Shown here piece after piece: positions 9,249 through 17,990 of a DNA stretch of 34,446 nucleotides; position 1 is the stretch's first letter, and each line of letters starts with the position of its first letter. This stretch comes from Vicinamibacteria bacterium (GTDB lineage: Bacteria > Acidobacteriota > Vicinamibacteria > Fen-336 > JAGNNV01). Location: assembly GCA_017990495.1 (NCBI GenBank), contig JAGNNV010000014.1:1-34446 (forward strand), given 5' to 3'. The position numbers and the translations under genes are program-made. Under the pieces are notes generated by a model. That model was not told the origin of the DNA and did no database searches. It saw only the letters and a program-made list of their open reading frames with translations.

Positions 9249-9327
9249 AAACCTCGGCGGTAATGATGCAGATGACTTAGTCCGCCGTTGGCCCGGTCCC
9301 GCTACGATTCGGGCGGTCGGAGGACCC

Positions 9328-10269
9328 ATGGTCAAGCGAGTGGTCTCTGGGCTCGTCGTAGCCGCGCTCTTGGCATCGATCACCGTGTGGGCGGTCCACG
9401 CCCGCGACATGCGGCGCGCATACGAGCGGATTCGGGGACGGAGCCACGTCATCCCGTCGCCGTATGGCGACATCGAGTATGCCGAGGGTGGCGCGGGTCA
9501 GCCGGTGCTGGTCATTCACGGGAGCGGCGGCGGTTTCGATCAGGGGGAGTTGCTGGCCCGCGCCGTCCTCGGCGAAGGCGTGCGCTGGATCGCGCCGTCG
9601 CGCTTTGGATACCTGCGGTCGACGTTTCATCAAGGCGCCACCTTCGACGAGCAGGCGCATGCCTACGCTTTCCTTCTCGACCATCTGGGTCTCGAGCGGG
9701 TCGCCGTCGTCACCTTGTCGCACGGCGGACCATCGGCGCTTCTGTTCGCGGTGCTTCATCCCGATCGTGTTGTCTCGCTGACTCTGATCTCAGCCGGCGT
9801 CGCGTCGTCAGACGAGGCAACACAGGTCGCGGCCAATCAGCAGGGGAACGCGCTGACCGCGATCTTCCAGCGCGACTTCCGCTACTGGGCGGTGACGACG
9901 GCTCTGCGAGGCCGGTTCCTGGAACTCATGGGCGTTTCCAAGACGGTGATCGCCGGCATGACTCCAGCGCAGCGTGCGTTGGCCGACGAGGTCATCGACT
10001 CCATGAACCCCGTGTCCCCGCGGGCGAGGGGCGTCACCTTCGATAACCGGGCGGCCATGCCCAACGAGCGCATCGCCGCCGTGCGTGCTCCCACCTTGAT
10101 CCTGCACGCCCAGGACGACACCCTTCAGCTCTTTCGCAACGCCCGGTTCGCGGCCGCCACCATCCCGAGATCGCGGTTGGTGAGCTTCGATCGCGGCGGC
10201 CACCTTCTCATCGCAGTCGAACAGGCGCGCGTCCGCACCCTGGTGGCGGAACACCTTTTCGCGCCGTGA
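9328..10269 (+). CDS. alpha/beta hydrolase, membrane-anchored or exported
   Basis: A 313-residue alpha/beta-hydrolase-fold protein. An N-terminal hydrophobic segment (residues 5-24) suggests a signal anchor, so the enzyme probably faces the periplasm. The oxyanion-hole motif HGSGGG is at 64-69. The nucleophile elbow reads TLSHGG with Ser131, a slight departure from the usual GxSxG because the first Gly is Thr. The acid is Asp263 or Asp264 (LHAQDD) and the base is His292 (GGHLL). Esterase, lipase or similar C-X hydrolysis is expected; the substrate is unknown. GGAGG lies at 9319-9323 before ATG 9328. The diguanylate cyclase gene begins 27 bases after its stop on the same strand, so the two may be co-transcribed. 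Confidence 0.86.
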   Translation: MVKRVVSGLVVAALLASITVWAVHARDMRRAYERIRGRSHVIPSPYGDIEYAEGGAGQPVLVIHGSGGGFDQGELLARAVLGEGVRWIAPSRFGYLRSTFHQGATFDEQAHAYAFLLDHLGLERVAVVTLSHGGPSALLFAVLHPDRVVSLTLISAGVASSDEATQVAANQQGNALTAIFQRDFRYWAVTTALRGRFLELMGVSKTVIAGMTPAQRALADEVIDSMNPVSPRARGVTFDNRAAMPNERIAAVRAPTLILHAQDDTLQLFRNARFAAATIPRSRLVSFDRGGHLLIAVEQARVRTLVAEHLFAP

Positions 10270-10296
10270 TCGGGATGTGCTAAACGTCTCCGCGGA

Positions 10297-11742
10297 ATGC
10301 CCTCGCGGAAGTTGAACTCTCTTCCGGCCCACCCGGCGGAAGCCCGAGGGCCGATCTGGTGGTCGCTTGCCGAGCTTGGGTCTCTGGGTCGCAGCCCGCG
10401 GCTGCGCGGGGTCTTTCTGCTTTGGCTCGTCTGCATCGGCGTCTCCATCGCCACCGGCGCCCTGAATGTCACCCAGGGGTGGTCCGGGCTGCCCTTCACC
10501 TTCGCGGGGATGGACTTCGCGGCCACTATCTATCCGCCCTTCGTTCTCTCCGTCCTGCTCGCCTTGTGGCTGGGGCCGATCTGGGGCGCCGTGCCCATTT
10601 ATCTCGCCAACCTGGCGAGCGCGCTCGCGGGCGGACTGTCGTTCCCTCTGAGCGCGATCTTCGCGTTTGGCGGAGTGATCGAGACCCTCATGTTGTGGGG
10701 GGCGCTGGTCGTGTTGCGGGTCGATCCCGACATCCGGCGTCTCCGTGATCTCCTGTGGTTCATCGGCGCCGCGCTGGTCGCGGCGGTGACGGGGTCGCTC
10801 GCCGCTATTCTCTGGAACGCGAGCCACGGCCTCGACCCGGTGATGGCGCAGCGCGTGTGGCGCGGCTGGGTGATCGGCGACTTCATCCAGATCCTCTTCG
10901 TCGTGCTGCCGCTCCTTTACTTCGCCGGCCCCAGGGTGCGGGCCTGGTTCGACCGGCGTTTCGTCACCCCTCCCAATCGCGAGTTCAGCTACACCCACGG
11001 CGTGGGCCTGATCGTGGTGGCTTTCGCGCTGCTCGGACTGGTGGTCTTCCTCGGCGTACATCAGGCGCTTGGCTCGATTGAGCTTGCCATCGATACCCGC
11101 ACGGCCGACGGCGAGCTGCTGATTCCGAAGATGCGGGAGATCATTCTGATGATGGCCCTGCTTTCGACCGCGCTCATCGTGGCCACCGGCATGTTCTCCA
11201 CCGCGCTCGCGCGCATGGGAGAACGCCAGCGGACCGAGGCCCGGCGCGACACTCTCACCGGCTGCCTGAACCGCCGTACCTTCGACGACATCCTCGGCAA
11301 TGAAGTGGAGCGCGGGCGTCGGCTCGGCCTCGGCCTGGGCGTGCTCTTCGTCGATGTCGACCACTTCAAGTCGATCAACGATCGCCTGGGCCACGCAGCC
11401 GGCGATCAGGTACTGGTGGCGGTGGTGCGGCGGATCGAGAAGGCGCTTCGCTCCACCGACCTGCTGTTTCGTTGGGGCGGCGAGGAATTCCTGGTGCTGA
11501 TGCCGCACACCCGGCCGGAAGAAGTGAGTCTGGTGGCCGAGCGGGTGCGGGCGATGGTGGCCGAAGGGCCGATGCTCCTGGACGTGATTGACGAAGGGCT
11601 GTCCGTCACGGTGAGCGTCGGCGCGGCCGCCGCGTCCACCCTCACCGGCGATATCGCCGGCCTTCTGCCCCAGGCCGACAAGGCCTGCCTGAGTGCGAAG
11701 GCCCAGGGCCGAAATCGCGTGGTGACCGTTCCTCTCGTGTGA
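10297..11742 (+). CDS. membrane diguanylate cyclase with MASE1-like sensor
   Basis: A 481-residue inner-membrane enzyme that should make cyclic di-GMP from two GTP. The first 300 residues hold about eight hydrophobic helices with the FPLSAIFAFGGVIETLM-type pattern of MASE1 integral-membrane sensors; a loop region (about 260-280) precedes the last helix. The catalytic domain runs from RRDTLTGCLNRR (316-327) to the C-terminus. The active-site motif GGEEF is at 394-398, and the inhibitory I-site RSTD at 385-388 has the usual five-residue spacing. Both are intact, so an active, product-inhibited cyclase is predicted. It follows the alpha/beta hydrolase by 27 bases. The MASE1 assignment is by pattern only; the GGDEF assignment is firm. 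Confidence 0.93.
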   Translation: MPSRKLNSLPAHPAEARGPIWWSLAELGSLGRSPRLRGVFLLWLVCIGVSIATGALNVTQGWSGLPFTFAGMDFAATIYPPFVLSVLLALWLGPIWGAVPIYLANLASALAGGLSFPLSAIFAFGGVIETLMLWGALVVLRVDPDIRRLRDLLWFIGAALVAAVTGSLAAILWNASHGLDPVMAQRVWRGWVIGDFIQILFVVLPLLYFAGPRVRAWFDRRFVTPPNREFSYTHGVGLIVVAFALLGLVVFLGVHQALGSIELAIDTRTADGELLIPKMREIILMMALLSTALIVATGMFSTALARMGERQRTEARRDTLTGCLNRRTFDDILGNEVERGRRLGLGLGVLFVDVDHFKSINDRLGHAAGDQVLVAVVRRIEKALRSTDLLFRWGGEEFLVLMPHTRPEEVSLVAERVRAMVAEGPMLLDVIDEGLSVTVSVGAAAASTLTGDIAGLLPQADKACLSAKAQGRNRVVTVPLV

Positions 11743-11767
11743 GCCGCGGGAAGGGCGTCAGTCCGGA

Positions 11768-13204
11768 TCAGAGATTGGGGAGCGAGGACCGCCGGTCGCC
11801 GAAGTGGTACTGGCCCTTGAAGTTCACGCGGTAGTCGCCGAAACCGGGCTCGCCGCCGGCCTCCCATTCCTCGTGGCCGAGGCCCATTTTCTTCATGAGG
11901 GTGATCAGCAACTCGTTGTAGGGCCGGCCGAGATCGGGGCCGTTCAGGTCGGGTCGGCCATCGGCGGACATGATGACCTTGCGCCGGGGGTTCTGATAGT
12001 TGATGAATCGGTTGGTCTCGATGCGACCCCCGCAGCCGCCCACCAGCAGAACCTGCATGTCGTTGCTGTAGTGCGGATTGCCGGTGGCGATGTTGTAGAC
12101 GCCGGATTCATTGCCCCAGAACACCAGACTGTTGTCCAGGTAGGTGGCGCCGGTCTCCGGGTCTTCGACCACGTCGAGCTGGGTCAACAACTCCGCGACC
12201 AGGCGTGAGTACCACTGGTTGATCTTCACCAGCGGGGGGAGGTTCAGGTCGTGGGTCAGGTTGTGGTGATTGGAGGTGACGCCGGTGAGCCAGGCAAACG
12301 ACCGCTGGTCCTGGGTATGGGCGAGCTGGAGCCCGTAGACCCGGCACAGGTCGGCCTTGATCGAGGAGACGATCAGGGTGGCGTGATTGCGGATGACCTC
12401 GGCAACGTCCCGCTCTTCTCGTCCACGCACGGGCTTCAAGGATGGACGTTCGAGGCCGAACGCGCGCGAGGGCACGGCCTGCTTCTCGACCTGGCGCAGG
12501 AAGGTGAGGTGGGCATCCAGGCGCTGTCGGTCATCGCTCGAGATCCGGGCGTCGGACTGGAGTCGGGCCATGTCCTCGGCCACGGAGTCGATCACCGAGG
12601 TTTTGGTGTCCTGGTCGACCGGGGTGGGAAACAGCCGCTGGAACACCACGGCCGGATCCGAGTAGGGGACGACCGGAGACACCAGTTCGCCATTCCGGGC
12701 CACGGAGAGGGGAAGGTACTTCAACTCACTCTGGCCGTCGGCCACCACGTTGAGCGAGCGCAGCCAGGGCTCGGCGGGGTAGACCGCGGGGGAGGCGGCC
12801 ATGACCTGATCGATCGTGGCCCTCAACGGATGCGCCTCCCCGAACCCGCTCATCATCTTGGTGGCGATGTGGGTGTTCTCGTTCAGCACGGCGGCGTCCA
12901 GTCCGCGGATCAGCACCATCTTCTTCCGGAAGACGTCGAACTCGCGCCCGAGGACGGGCGACAAACGCCCCCGGATTTCCGTGAGCCTCGCTTCGCGGAT
13001 GTGGGTTCCCTTCTCCATGAAGTTCACGGGCTGGGTCGGGTACCAGTTCGTGTGGTGTTGTCCGTTGGGGCTGAAGATGGCGATGAACCGACGCGGGAAG
13101 GCCACGGTTCGCGCCGAGCCGCGCGCGGCCAGCGACGGCAGGAAGGGCAGGGCGAGGGCGGCTCCGCCCGCTCCGCGAAGGAATCTGCGCCGGTGGTGGT
13201 TCAT
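11768..13204 (-). CDS. DUF1552 family protein with twin-arginine signal
   Basis: A 478-residue protein of the DUF1552 family. It starts MNHHRRRFLRGAGGAALALP, a twin-arginine (Tat) signal, so it is exported folded, probably with a cofactor or metal. The family belongs to the DUF1501/sulfatase-like set of periplasmic proteins of Planctomycetes, Acidobacteria and Verrucomicrobia whose biochemical role is not established. Features seen are FSPNGQHHTNWYP (about 44-56), a central four-helix stretch with the conserved SSIKADLCRVYGLQ, and LVFWGNESGVYNIATGNPHYSNDMQVLLVGG near the C-terminus (given in two parts of the same region). ATG 13204 overlaps the DUF1592-type gene stop by four bases (ATGA), so the two are translationally coupled and likely work together. 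Confidence 0.93.
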   Translation of the reverse strand: MNHHRRRFLRGAGGAALALPFLPSLAARGSARTVAFPRRFIAIFSPNGQHHTNWYPTQPVNFMEKGTHIREARLTEIRGRLSPVLGREFDVFRKKMVLIRGLDAAVLNENTHIATKMMSGFGEAHPLRATIDQVMAASPAVYPAEPWLRSLNVVADGQSELKYLPLSVARNGELVSPVVPYSDPAVVFQRLFPTPVDQDTKTSVIDSVAEDMARLQSDARISSDDRQRLDAHLTFLRQVEKQAVPSRAFGLERPSLKPVRGREERDVAEVIRNHATLIVSSIKADLCRVYGLQLAHTQDQRSFAWLTGVTSNHHNLTHDLNLPPLVKINQWYSRLVAELLTQLDVVEDPETGATYLDNSLVFWGNESGVYNIATGNPHYSNDMQVLLVGGCGGRIETNRFINYQNPRRKVIMSADGRPDLNGPDLGRPYNELLITLMKKMGLGHEEWEAGGEPGFGDYRVNFKGQYHFGDRRSSLPNL

Positions 13205-15285
13205 GGGAAAGGCGACCCGATTTCCCTGGTGGCGTGCAGCTTCACCACCGAGAGCAGGACATCCTGGACGCTGCCGCCTGGTTGCATCATCTTGTCGGTC
13301 ACGATCTCCAGGCGGACCATATCCTCTCGTTCGAGGGCGCGGCCGGAAACGAACTTCGTCAGCTGTTCCACGAAACAGGCATTGGCCTTAGGGCTTTCTC
13401 CCAGGAGCGCGCTGAGCGCCACCGGGCCCTTGAGCACCGGCTCTGCCCGTCGCTCGATGAACGGGTTCACCGCGGTGTCGATGTGGTGTTCGATGAAACG
13501 CGGCGGCGACGATTTCGGTACGGGAAGCTTCTCGAATCGTCGGAACCGGCCGATCGCGTCGTAGGCCTCGAGCGATGCGCCCAGGGGATTGATCAGGCGA
13601 TGGCAGCCCTGGCATATGGCGGGAGCGGTGCGCGCCTCCCACCGCTGTCTCGTGGTGAGTCGGTGATCCTTCTCCGGAGGCACCAGGGAGCCGGCGGGCA
13701 GTTGAGCGGGGTCAGGCGGTTTCAGCGGGTCGCAAAGAAACTGGCGACGAACGAAGGCGCCGCGCTTGACCAGGGAGGCTTCGTCGCGCCCGTGCGCGAG
13801 CAGGGCGACCCGGGTCAGAAGGCCCGCGCGGTTCTTCGGAGCCAGCTCGGCTCCGGGTGCGGTCCGCGCGGGGATTCCGTAGATCGCGCGGAGGGCCGGG
13901 GCGTCAGTCAGCACTTTTCGGGAGACCATGAGATCGCGATAGGCGCCGCGGTCGGTCCAGATGATCGCGTCTATGAATCGGTCCAGCTCGGCGATGGCGC
14001 TGTCGTGGAGATGCGCTCGTTCGACCGGGCCCAGGAATCCGGCGGAGTAGGCCTCGGTGGGAAGCTGCTCGTAGTGGAGCCATTGGTGGAAGAAGGTTTC
14101 CACCCATCGCCGGGCCCGGACGTCAGTCGCCATTCGCCCGATGTGCGCGGTCAGCCGAGTGTCATCGAGAAGGTCCAGGCTCCGCGCGGCGGCGAACAGC
14201 GGAGCGTCGGGCATGGTTCCCCACAGGCCGTACGACATTCTGGAGGCGCGGGCGAAGCTCTCGTCGATTCGCGATTGCGCGCAGCCCTCATCCCCGCGCA
14301 CCGGGCCGGCGCCCTGTTTGAACAGGAACGCGGGCGACATCAGCACCCGAGTGATGAGAGCCCCCAGGGCGCGGGCGGGCGCGTGGCTCCTCCGGTCCGC
14401 GTAGAAGCGGAGGAGGCTCTCCCGCTCCCGAGGTTCGAGGGGGCGTCTCCAGGCCCTCACCGCGAAATCGTCGAGGAACGACTCGATGCAGGTTCCATCC
14501 ACATTCTCCGGATCCTCGGCGCAGGGAAGAAGGTGGAGGCGCAGATCGGCGCGGGCGCTCATCTGCATGCCGATCTCGTTGGCCGCGCCGAGATATCCGC
14601 CCACATGATCGGCCGAGAGCGACCACTGGAGATTCGCGAAACCTCCCTGACGGTCGTCGTCGGGAATGCTCGCGATGAGCCCGGAGAGGGCCGGCAGTTC
14701 GTCGGCGGCCTCGTCACCGATGAGGTCCCGGAGGGTGTTCGCGAGTTCCATCTTCGACAGACGGGTCAGCGAGTCACGGCGGCGCCCCGCCTCCGCGCAA
14801 CCCGTGGGATCGAGGTCGGAGGCGGTGTGGGCGGCGACCGGCCGCGGCTTCGGCGCGACAATCCTGATCTCGTGGAGCTTCTTCGCATCAGGCTCGAGGG
14901 TGACGTCGCCTGCGGGATACTGATTGACGGTGAGGATATGGGCGATGATGTCGGCCTTCGTCTCCGCCGAGACGCCCTTGGCGCCATCGGGTGGCATCGA
15001 GGAGCGGATGAGTTCGAAGAGGTCCTTCACGGTCGAGCCGTTCCAACTGCCCACGAACCGGGGGCCGGCAAGAGCAGGGGCAAAGCCGTCACCGGCCAGA
15101 TCGGAGCCGTGACAGCCCGAACAGGCCGAACCGAAGGCCTTCTCGCCGCGTTTGGCCTGCTCCACGGTGAACACGCCGTCGAGAACGGTACGCCTCGCCG
15201 CAGGCGCTTCCGCGCGGGCGACTGCTGGAGTGAGGGGGAAGGTCCACAATCCGACCAGGACCAGAGCGGCGATGCCGCCCTTCAC
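13201..15285 (-). CDS. cytochrome c / DUF1587-1595-1592-1588-1585 protein
   Basis: A 694-residue exported haem protein of the multi-DUF planctomycete-type cytochrome family. After a signal peptide (cleavage near residue 25) comes a class-I cytochrome c domain with haem motif CSGCH at 55-59 and probable distal Met97 (SSMPPD). Next is DUF1587 with the LTRLSKMELANTLRD signature. DUF1595 follows (FAVRAWRRPLEPRERE), then DUF1592, then DUF1588. The last contains a second CQGCH motif at 558-562 followed by the typical INPLGASLEAYDAIGRFR. DUF1585 ends the protein. Reaction unknown; an oxidoreductase role in polymer or sugar metabolism has been suggested for relatives. The start is GTG 15285 behind GGGAG. 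It is the first gene of a two-gene operon with the DUF1552 partner. Confidence 0.93.
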   Translation of the reverse strand: MKGGIAALVLVGLWTFPLTPAVARAEAPAARRTVLDGVFTVEQAKRGEKAFGSACSGCHGSDLAGDGFAPALAGPRFVGSWNGSTVKDLFELIRSSMPPDGAKGVSAETKADIIAHILTVNQYPAGDVTLEPDAKKLHEIRIVAPKPRPVAAHTASDLDPTGCAEAGRRRDSLTRLSKMELANTLRDLIGDEAADELPALSGLIASIPDDDRQGGFANLQWSLSADHVGGYLGAANEIGMQMSARADLRLHLLPCAEDPENVDGTCIESFLDDFAVRAWRRPLEPRERESLLRFYADRRSHAPARALGALITRVLMSPAFLFKQGAGPVRGDEGCAQSRIDESFARASRMSYGLWGTMPDAPLFAAARSLDLLDDTRLTAHIGRMATDVRARRWVETFFHQWLHYEQLPTEAYSAGFLGPVERAHLHDSAIAELDRFIDAIIWTDRGAYRDLMVSRKVLTDAPALRAIYGIPARTAPGAELAPKNRAGLLTRVALLAHGRDEASLVKRGAFVRRQFLCDPLKPPDPAQLPAGSLVPPEKDHRLTTRQRWEARTAPAICQGCHRLINPLGASLEAYDAIGRFRRFEKLPVPKSSPPRFIEHHIDTAVNPFIERRAEPVLKGPVALSALLGESPKANACFVEQLTKFVSGRALEREDMVRLEIVTDKMMQPGGSVQDVLLSVVKLHATREIGSPFP

Positions 15286-15412
15286 GGCGTCTCCCGAGAC
15301 ATGTTGGCGCGGAGGTTACTAGAGCCGGGCCGGCCCCGAGGGTACGGAGGCCGGGAGGCCGAGGGTCTCTCCGGTCGGCGACAGGGGTCGACCAGGCCGG
15401 CCGCCCCCAACA

Positions 15413-15418
15413 TACAAT
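15413..15418 (+). promoter_or_regulatory. possible -10 element for the M61 peptidase gene
   Basis: TACAAT lies 43 bases before the M61 start, in the 176-base gap shared with the DUF1592-type gene. There is no convincing -35 hexamer at the right spacing, so this is a weak call based on the hexamer and position. Confidence 0.28.
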
Positions 15419-15461
15419 CGCGATCGGAAGACTCCTCTTCCCGACGACGGAGAAATTCTGA

Positions 15462-17300
15462 ATGAAAGTGTTCGCCCTCGCGTTCGGCCTGTCGGTCAGC
15501 GCATCCCTCGCGCCGCCTCCCCCCGAAACCCTGCCGGTGGTCTACGAGGTGTCGTTCGAGAACGCGGTTCATCACGAGGCGAGGATCTCCGTGACCTACC
15601 GGGCCGTGGGAAAAGAACCGCTCGAACTTCGTATGGCCCGTTCGTCCCCGGGGCGCTACGCGATCCATGAGTTCGCCAAGAATGTCTACGACGTCTCCGC
15701 CGTTGATGGCGCGGGACGGGCGCTGAAGATCGGGCGGACCGATCCTTATTCATGGAGCGTCGCCGGCCACGACGGAACGGTCAAGGCCACCTACACCTTG
15801 TTCGCGGACCGGGCCGACGGCACGTACTCGCAGATCGACGAAACTCATGCCCATCTCAACATACCGGCGACGTTCATGTGGGCGAGGGGCTTCGACGCGC
15901 GTCCCATCGAAGTGACATTCCGGATCGGCGATCGTCCGTGGAAAGCCGCCACCCAGCTTGCCGCGGGCGGCGCGCCCATGTCTTTCCGCGCCCCCAACCT
16001 TCAATACTTCATGGACAGTCCCACCGAGCTGAGCGACTTCGCCCTGCGAGAGTGGTCCGTGGGCGATCAGACCGTCCGCATCGCCGCTCACCACGAGGGC
16101 ATCGATGCCGACCTCGATGTCTTCGCGGAGAAGGCGAAGAAGGTCGTGGCGGAGCACGTCCGGATGTTTGGCGAGGCGCCGCGATTCGACTTCGGCGTGT
16201 ACACCTTCATCGCCGACTACCTGCCCCATGCGAGTGGCGACGGCATGGAACATCGGAACTCCACCATCATCAGCGGACGGGGAAGCCTGTACGAAGAGGA
16301 CTTCAGGCAACTCGGGACGCTCAGCCACGAGTTCTTCCACGCCTGGAATGTCGAACGTCTCCGGCCACGGGAATTGGAGCCATTCGATTTCACCGAAGCG
16401 AACCCAAGCCCCAACCTCTGGCTCGCCGAAGGGTTCACCTCCTACTACGGCCCGCTCATGATCCGGCGCGCGGGGGAGTCGTCGGTCAAAGAGCATCTGA
16501 AGAGCCTGGGCGAACTCGTCGACTCCGTGGTCAGGGCGCCGGGGCGACGATTCGCCTCTCCCCAGGAGATGAGTCTGCGCGCGCCGTTCGTCGACGCGGC
16601 CACCGCCATCGATCCCACGAACTTCTCGAACACCTTCGTGTCCTACTACCCGTATGGAGCGGCCATTGCCCTCGCCCTCGATCTGACTCTCCGTCAGCAA
16701 TTCGAAGGCGTGACCCTTGATGACTTCATGCGCCACATGTGGACGACTCAGGGGAAGACCGAGAGGCCGTACTCGACCGAGGACCTCATCCGCGGCCTGG
16801 CCGCGACCACCAAGGACGCGAAGTTCGCCGCTGATTTCTTCGCCCGCTCCATCACCGGAAGCGAACTTCCAGACTACGCGCCCCTGCTCAGCCAGGCCGG
16901 CCTGAAGCTACGGCCGAAGAACGCGGGCCAGGCGTCTTTCGGGCGCGTGGGCTGGGAACGCGAGGGGAAGAGCGTCATCCTTCGCGGCCTGCCGCTCATC
17001 GGCGAGCCCCTCTATGTCGCGGGCCTCGATCGGGGAGACGAGATCGTCACCATTGGGCGTTTCCGGATCGATGCCGAGGCGGACGTTCGCAGGGCGCTCG
17101 ATCGACACGAGCCTGGAGACGAGGTCGCCGTCCGCTTCATCCGGCGCGGCCAGGAGCGCAGCGTTTCCGTGCGGCTGGTGGAGGACGGAGCGCTCGAGGT
17201 CGTCCGGCTCGAAGATACAGGCGGCGTGCCTACCGAAGCGCAACTCGCTTTCCGCACCGCCTGGCTGGGCGCCGAGGCCGGGACCAAAGCGAAGGACTGA
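15462..17300 (+). CDS. M61 family glycyl aminopeptidase with PDZ domain
   Basis: A 612-residue exported zinc metallopeptidase of family M61. These are periplasmic aminopeptidases, often with preference for Gly or Ala. A short signal peptide (residues 1-17) is followed by the N-terminal M61 beta domain. That domain has the conserved SSPGRYAIHEFAKNV segment (61-75), and GMEHRNS (261-267) follows. The zinc site is HEFFH at 289-293 with the third ligand Glu323 in WLAEGFTSYY (320-329). A C-terminal PDZ domain spans roughly 490-590, with GLDRGDEIVTIG. All catalytic residues are intact and length is usual. ATG 15462 has GGAGAA at 15449-15454. Its stop is four bases from the convergent cytochrome stop, leaving no room for a conventional terminator between them. 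Confidence 0.93.
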   Translation: MKVFALAFGLSVSASLAPPPPETLPVVYEVSFENAVHHEARISVTYRAVGKEPLELRMARSSPGRYAIHEFAKNVYDVSAVDGAGRALKIGRTDPYSWSVAGHDGTVKATYTLFADRADGTYSQIDETHAHLNIPATFMWARGFDARPIEVTFRIGDRPWKAATQLAAGGAPMSFRAPNLQYFMDSPTELSDFALREWSVGDQTVRIAAHHEGIDADLDVFAEKAKKVVAEHVRMFGEAPRFDFGVYTFIADYLPHASGDGMEHRNSTIISGRGSLYEEDFRQLGTLSHEFFHAWNVERLRPRELEPFDFTEANPSPNLWLAEGFTSYYGPLMIRRAGESSVKEHLKSLGELVDSVVRAPGRRFASPQEMSLRAPFVDAATAIDPTNFSNTFVSYYPYGAAIALALDLTLRQQFEGVTLDDFMRHMWTTQGKTERPYSTEDLIRGLAATTKDAKFAADFFARSITGSELPDYAPLLSQAGLKLRPKNAGQASFGRVGWEREGKSVILRGLPLIGEPLYVAGLDRGDEIVTIGRFRIDAEADVRRALDRHEPGDEVAVRFIRRGQERSVSVRLVEDGALEVVRLEDTGGVPTEAQLAFRTAWLGAEAGTKAKD

Positions 17301-17304
17301 GGTC

Positions 17305-17838
17305 TCAGGCGCCGGCTTTGTGCGCGTGCGCCTGCTTCAGCAGGTCGTCTTTCCAGCCGCTCTTGTGGCACGTCATGCAAAACGCCTTGTCGGGGGTGAC
17401 GAGGCCGGCGGCGTGGGCCTTCGCGGAGTCCTTCATGATGGCCATGCTCTTGTAGGCGCTACCCGCGCCGTGGCACGACTCGCAGTCGAGAGGCGGGGTG
17501 CGGGTGGCGTGCGCCGTCTTGGCCCAGGACGTGAACTGGACCTTATGGCAGAGCTTGCACTTATCGGACCCGATGCGGGTGAGACCGGACTTCGTGGCCT
17601 TCACTTCGACCAGGCCGCCTGGGTCAACGACGCCGGAAGCCTTTAAGGCTGAAGCCGCCGGAACGGCGGTGGCCACAGGTTTCGCGGTTGGGGACGGTGT
17701 GGGCGTTGATCCCATCACCGCAGCACTCAATGAGGCCGCGTGGGCGGGCGGTTCCGAAAGCGCGGTGGTCGAACACCCCGCGACGATGACGGAGATCAAC
17801 AGGAAGGGAAGCGAGTGAGTCGACAGTGTTCTTTCCAT
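17305..17838 (-). CDS. tri-haem c-type cytochrome lipoprotein
   Basis: A 177-residue lipoprotein cytochrome. The signal ends in a lipobox VAGC with Cys22, so it is membrane-anchored on the periplasmic side. A Pro/Ala/Thr-rich linker follows to about residue 75. The C-terminal half has three haem motifs: CKLCH (94-98), CESCH (119-123) and CMTCH (154-158). His110 in the FTSWAKTAH segment is the type of residue that serves as an axial ligand in cytochrome c-554-like proteins. It probably shuttles electrons; the donor and acceptor are unknown. I chose ATG 17838 over the longer frame to 17982 because it gives a proper lipoprotein signal and has GGTAGGG upstream. The M61 gene converges on it and an unknown gene diverges from it. 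Confidence 0.87.
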   Translation of the reverse strand: MERTLSTHSLPFLLISVIVAGCSTTALSEPPAHAASLSAAVMGSTPTPSPTAKPVATAVPAASALKASGVVDPGGLVEVKATKSGLTRIGSDKCKLCHKVQFTSWAKTAHATRTPPLDCESCHGAGSAYKSMAIMKDSAKAHAAGLVTPDKAFCMTCHKSGWKDDLLKQAHAHKAGA

Positions 17839-17913
17839 AGGGCACCCTACCTTTCTGGCTGAGGGCGTTTCTGTGCGCCACGCCTCGTAGCCTGCGGGGT
17901 TTCGCGACGCGGC

Positions 17914-17919
17914 TTGACA
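17914..17919 (+). promoter_or_regulatory. possible -35 element in the divergent cytochrome/unknown gap
   Basis: TTGACA matches the sigma-70 -35 consensus exactly, 71 bases before the unknown gene's ATG. No good -10 lies 16 to 18 bases downstream (best is CAACCT), so the promoter is only a possibility. Confidence 0.22.
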
Positions 17920-17990
17920 GCCCTCCAGAGCGCCTGCCAACCTGCCTGGCTCCACCCCTTTCAGAGGAAAAGCCAAAGACAAACCACAGG

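Noticed and set aside
9808-11508. 566-residue open frame on the minus strand
   Set aside because: It is antisense to the hydrolase and diguanylate cyclase genes, both with intact catalytic motifs; shadow composition.
13234-15465. 743-residue open frame on the plus strand
   Set aside because: It is antisense to the cytochrome/DUF1592-type gene, has low-complexity composition and no family motif.
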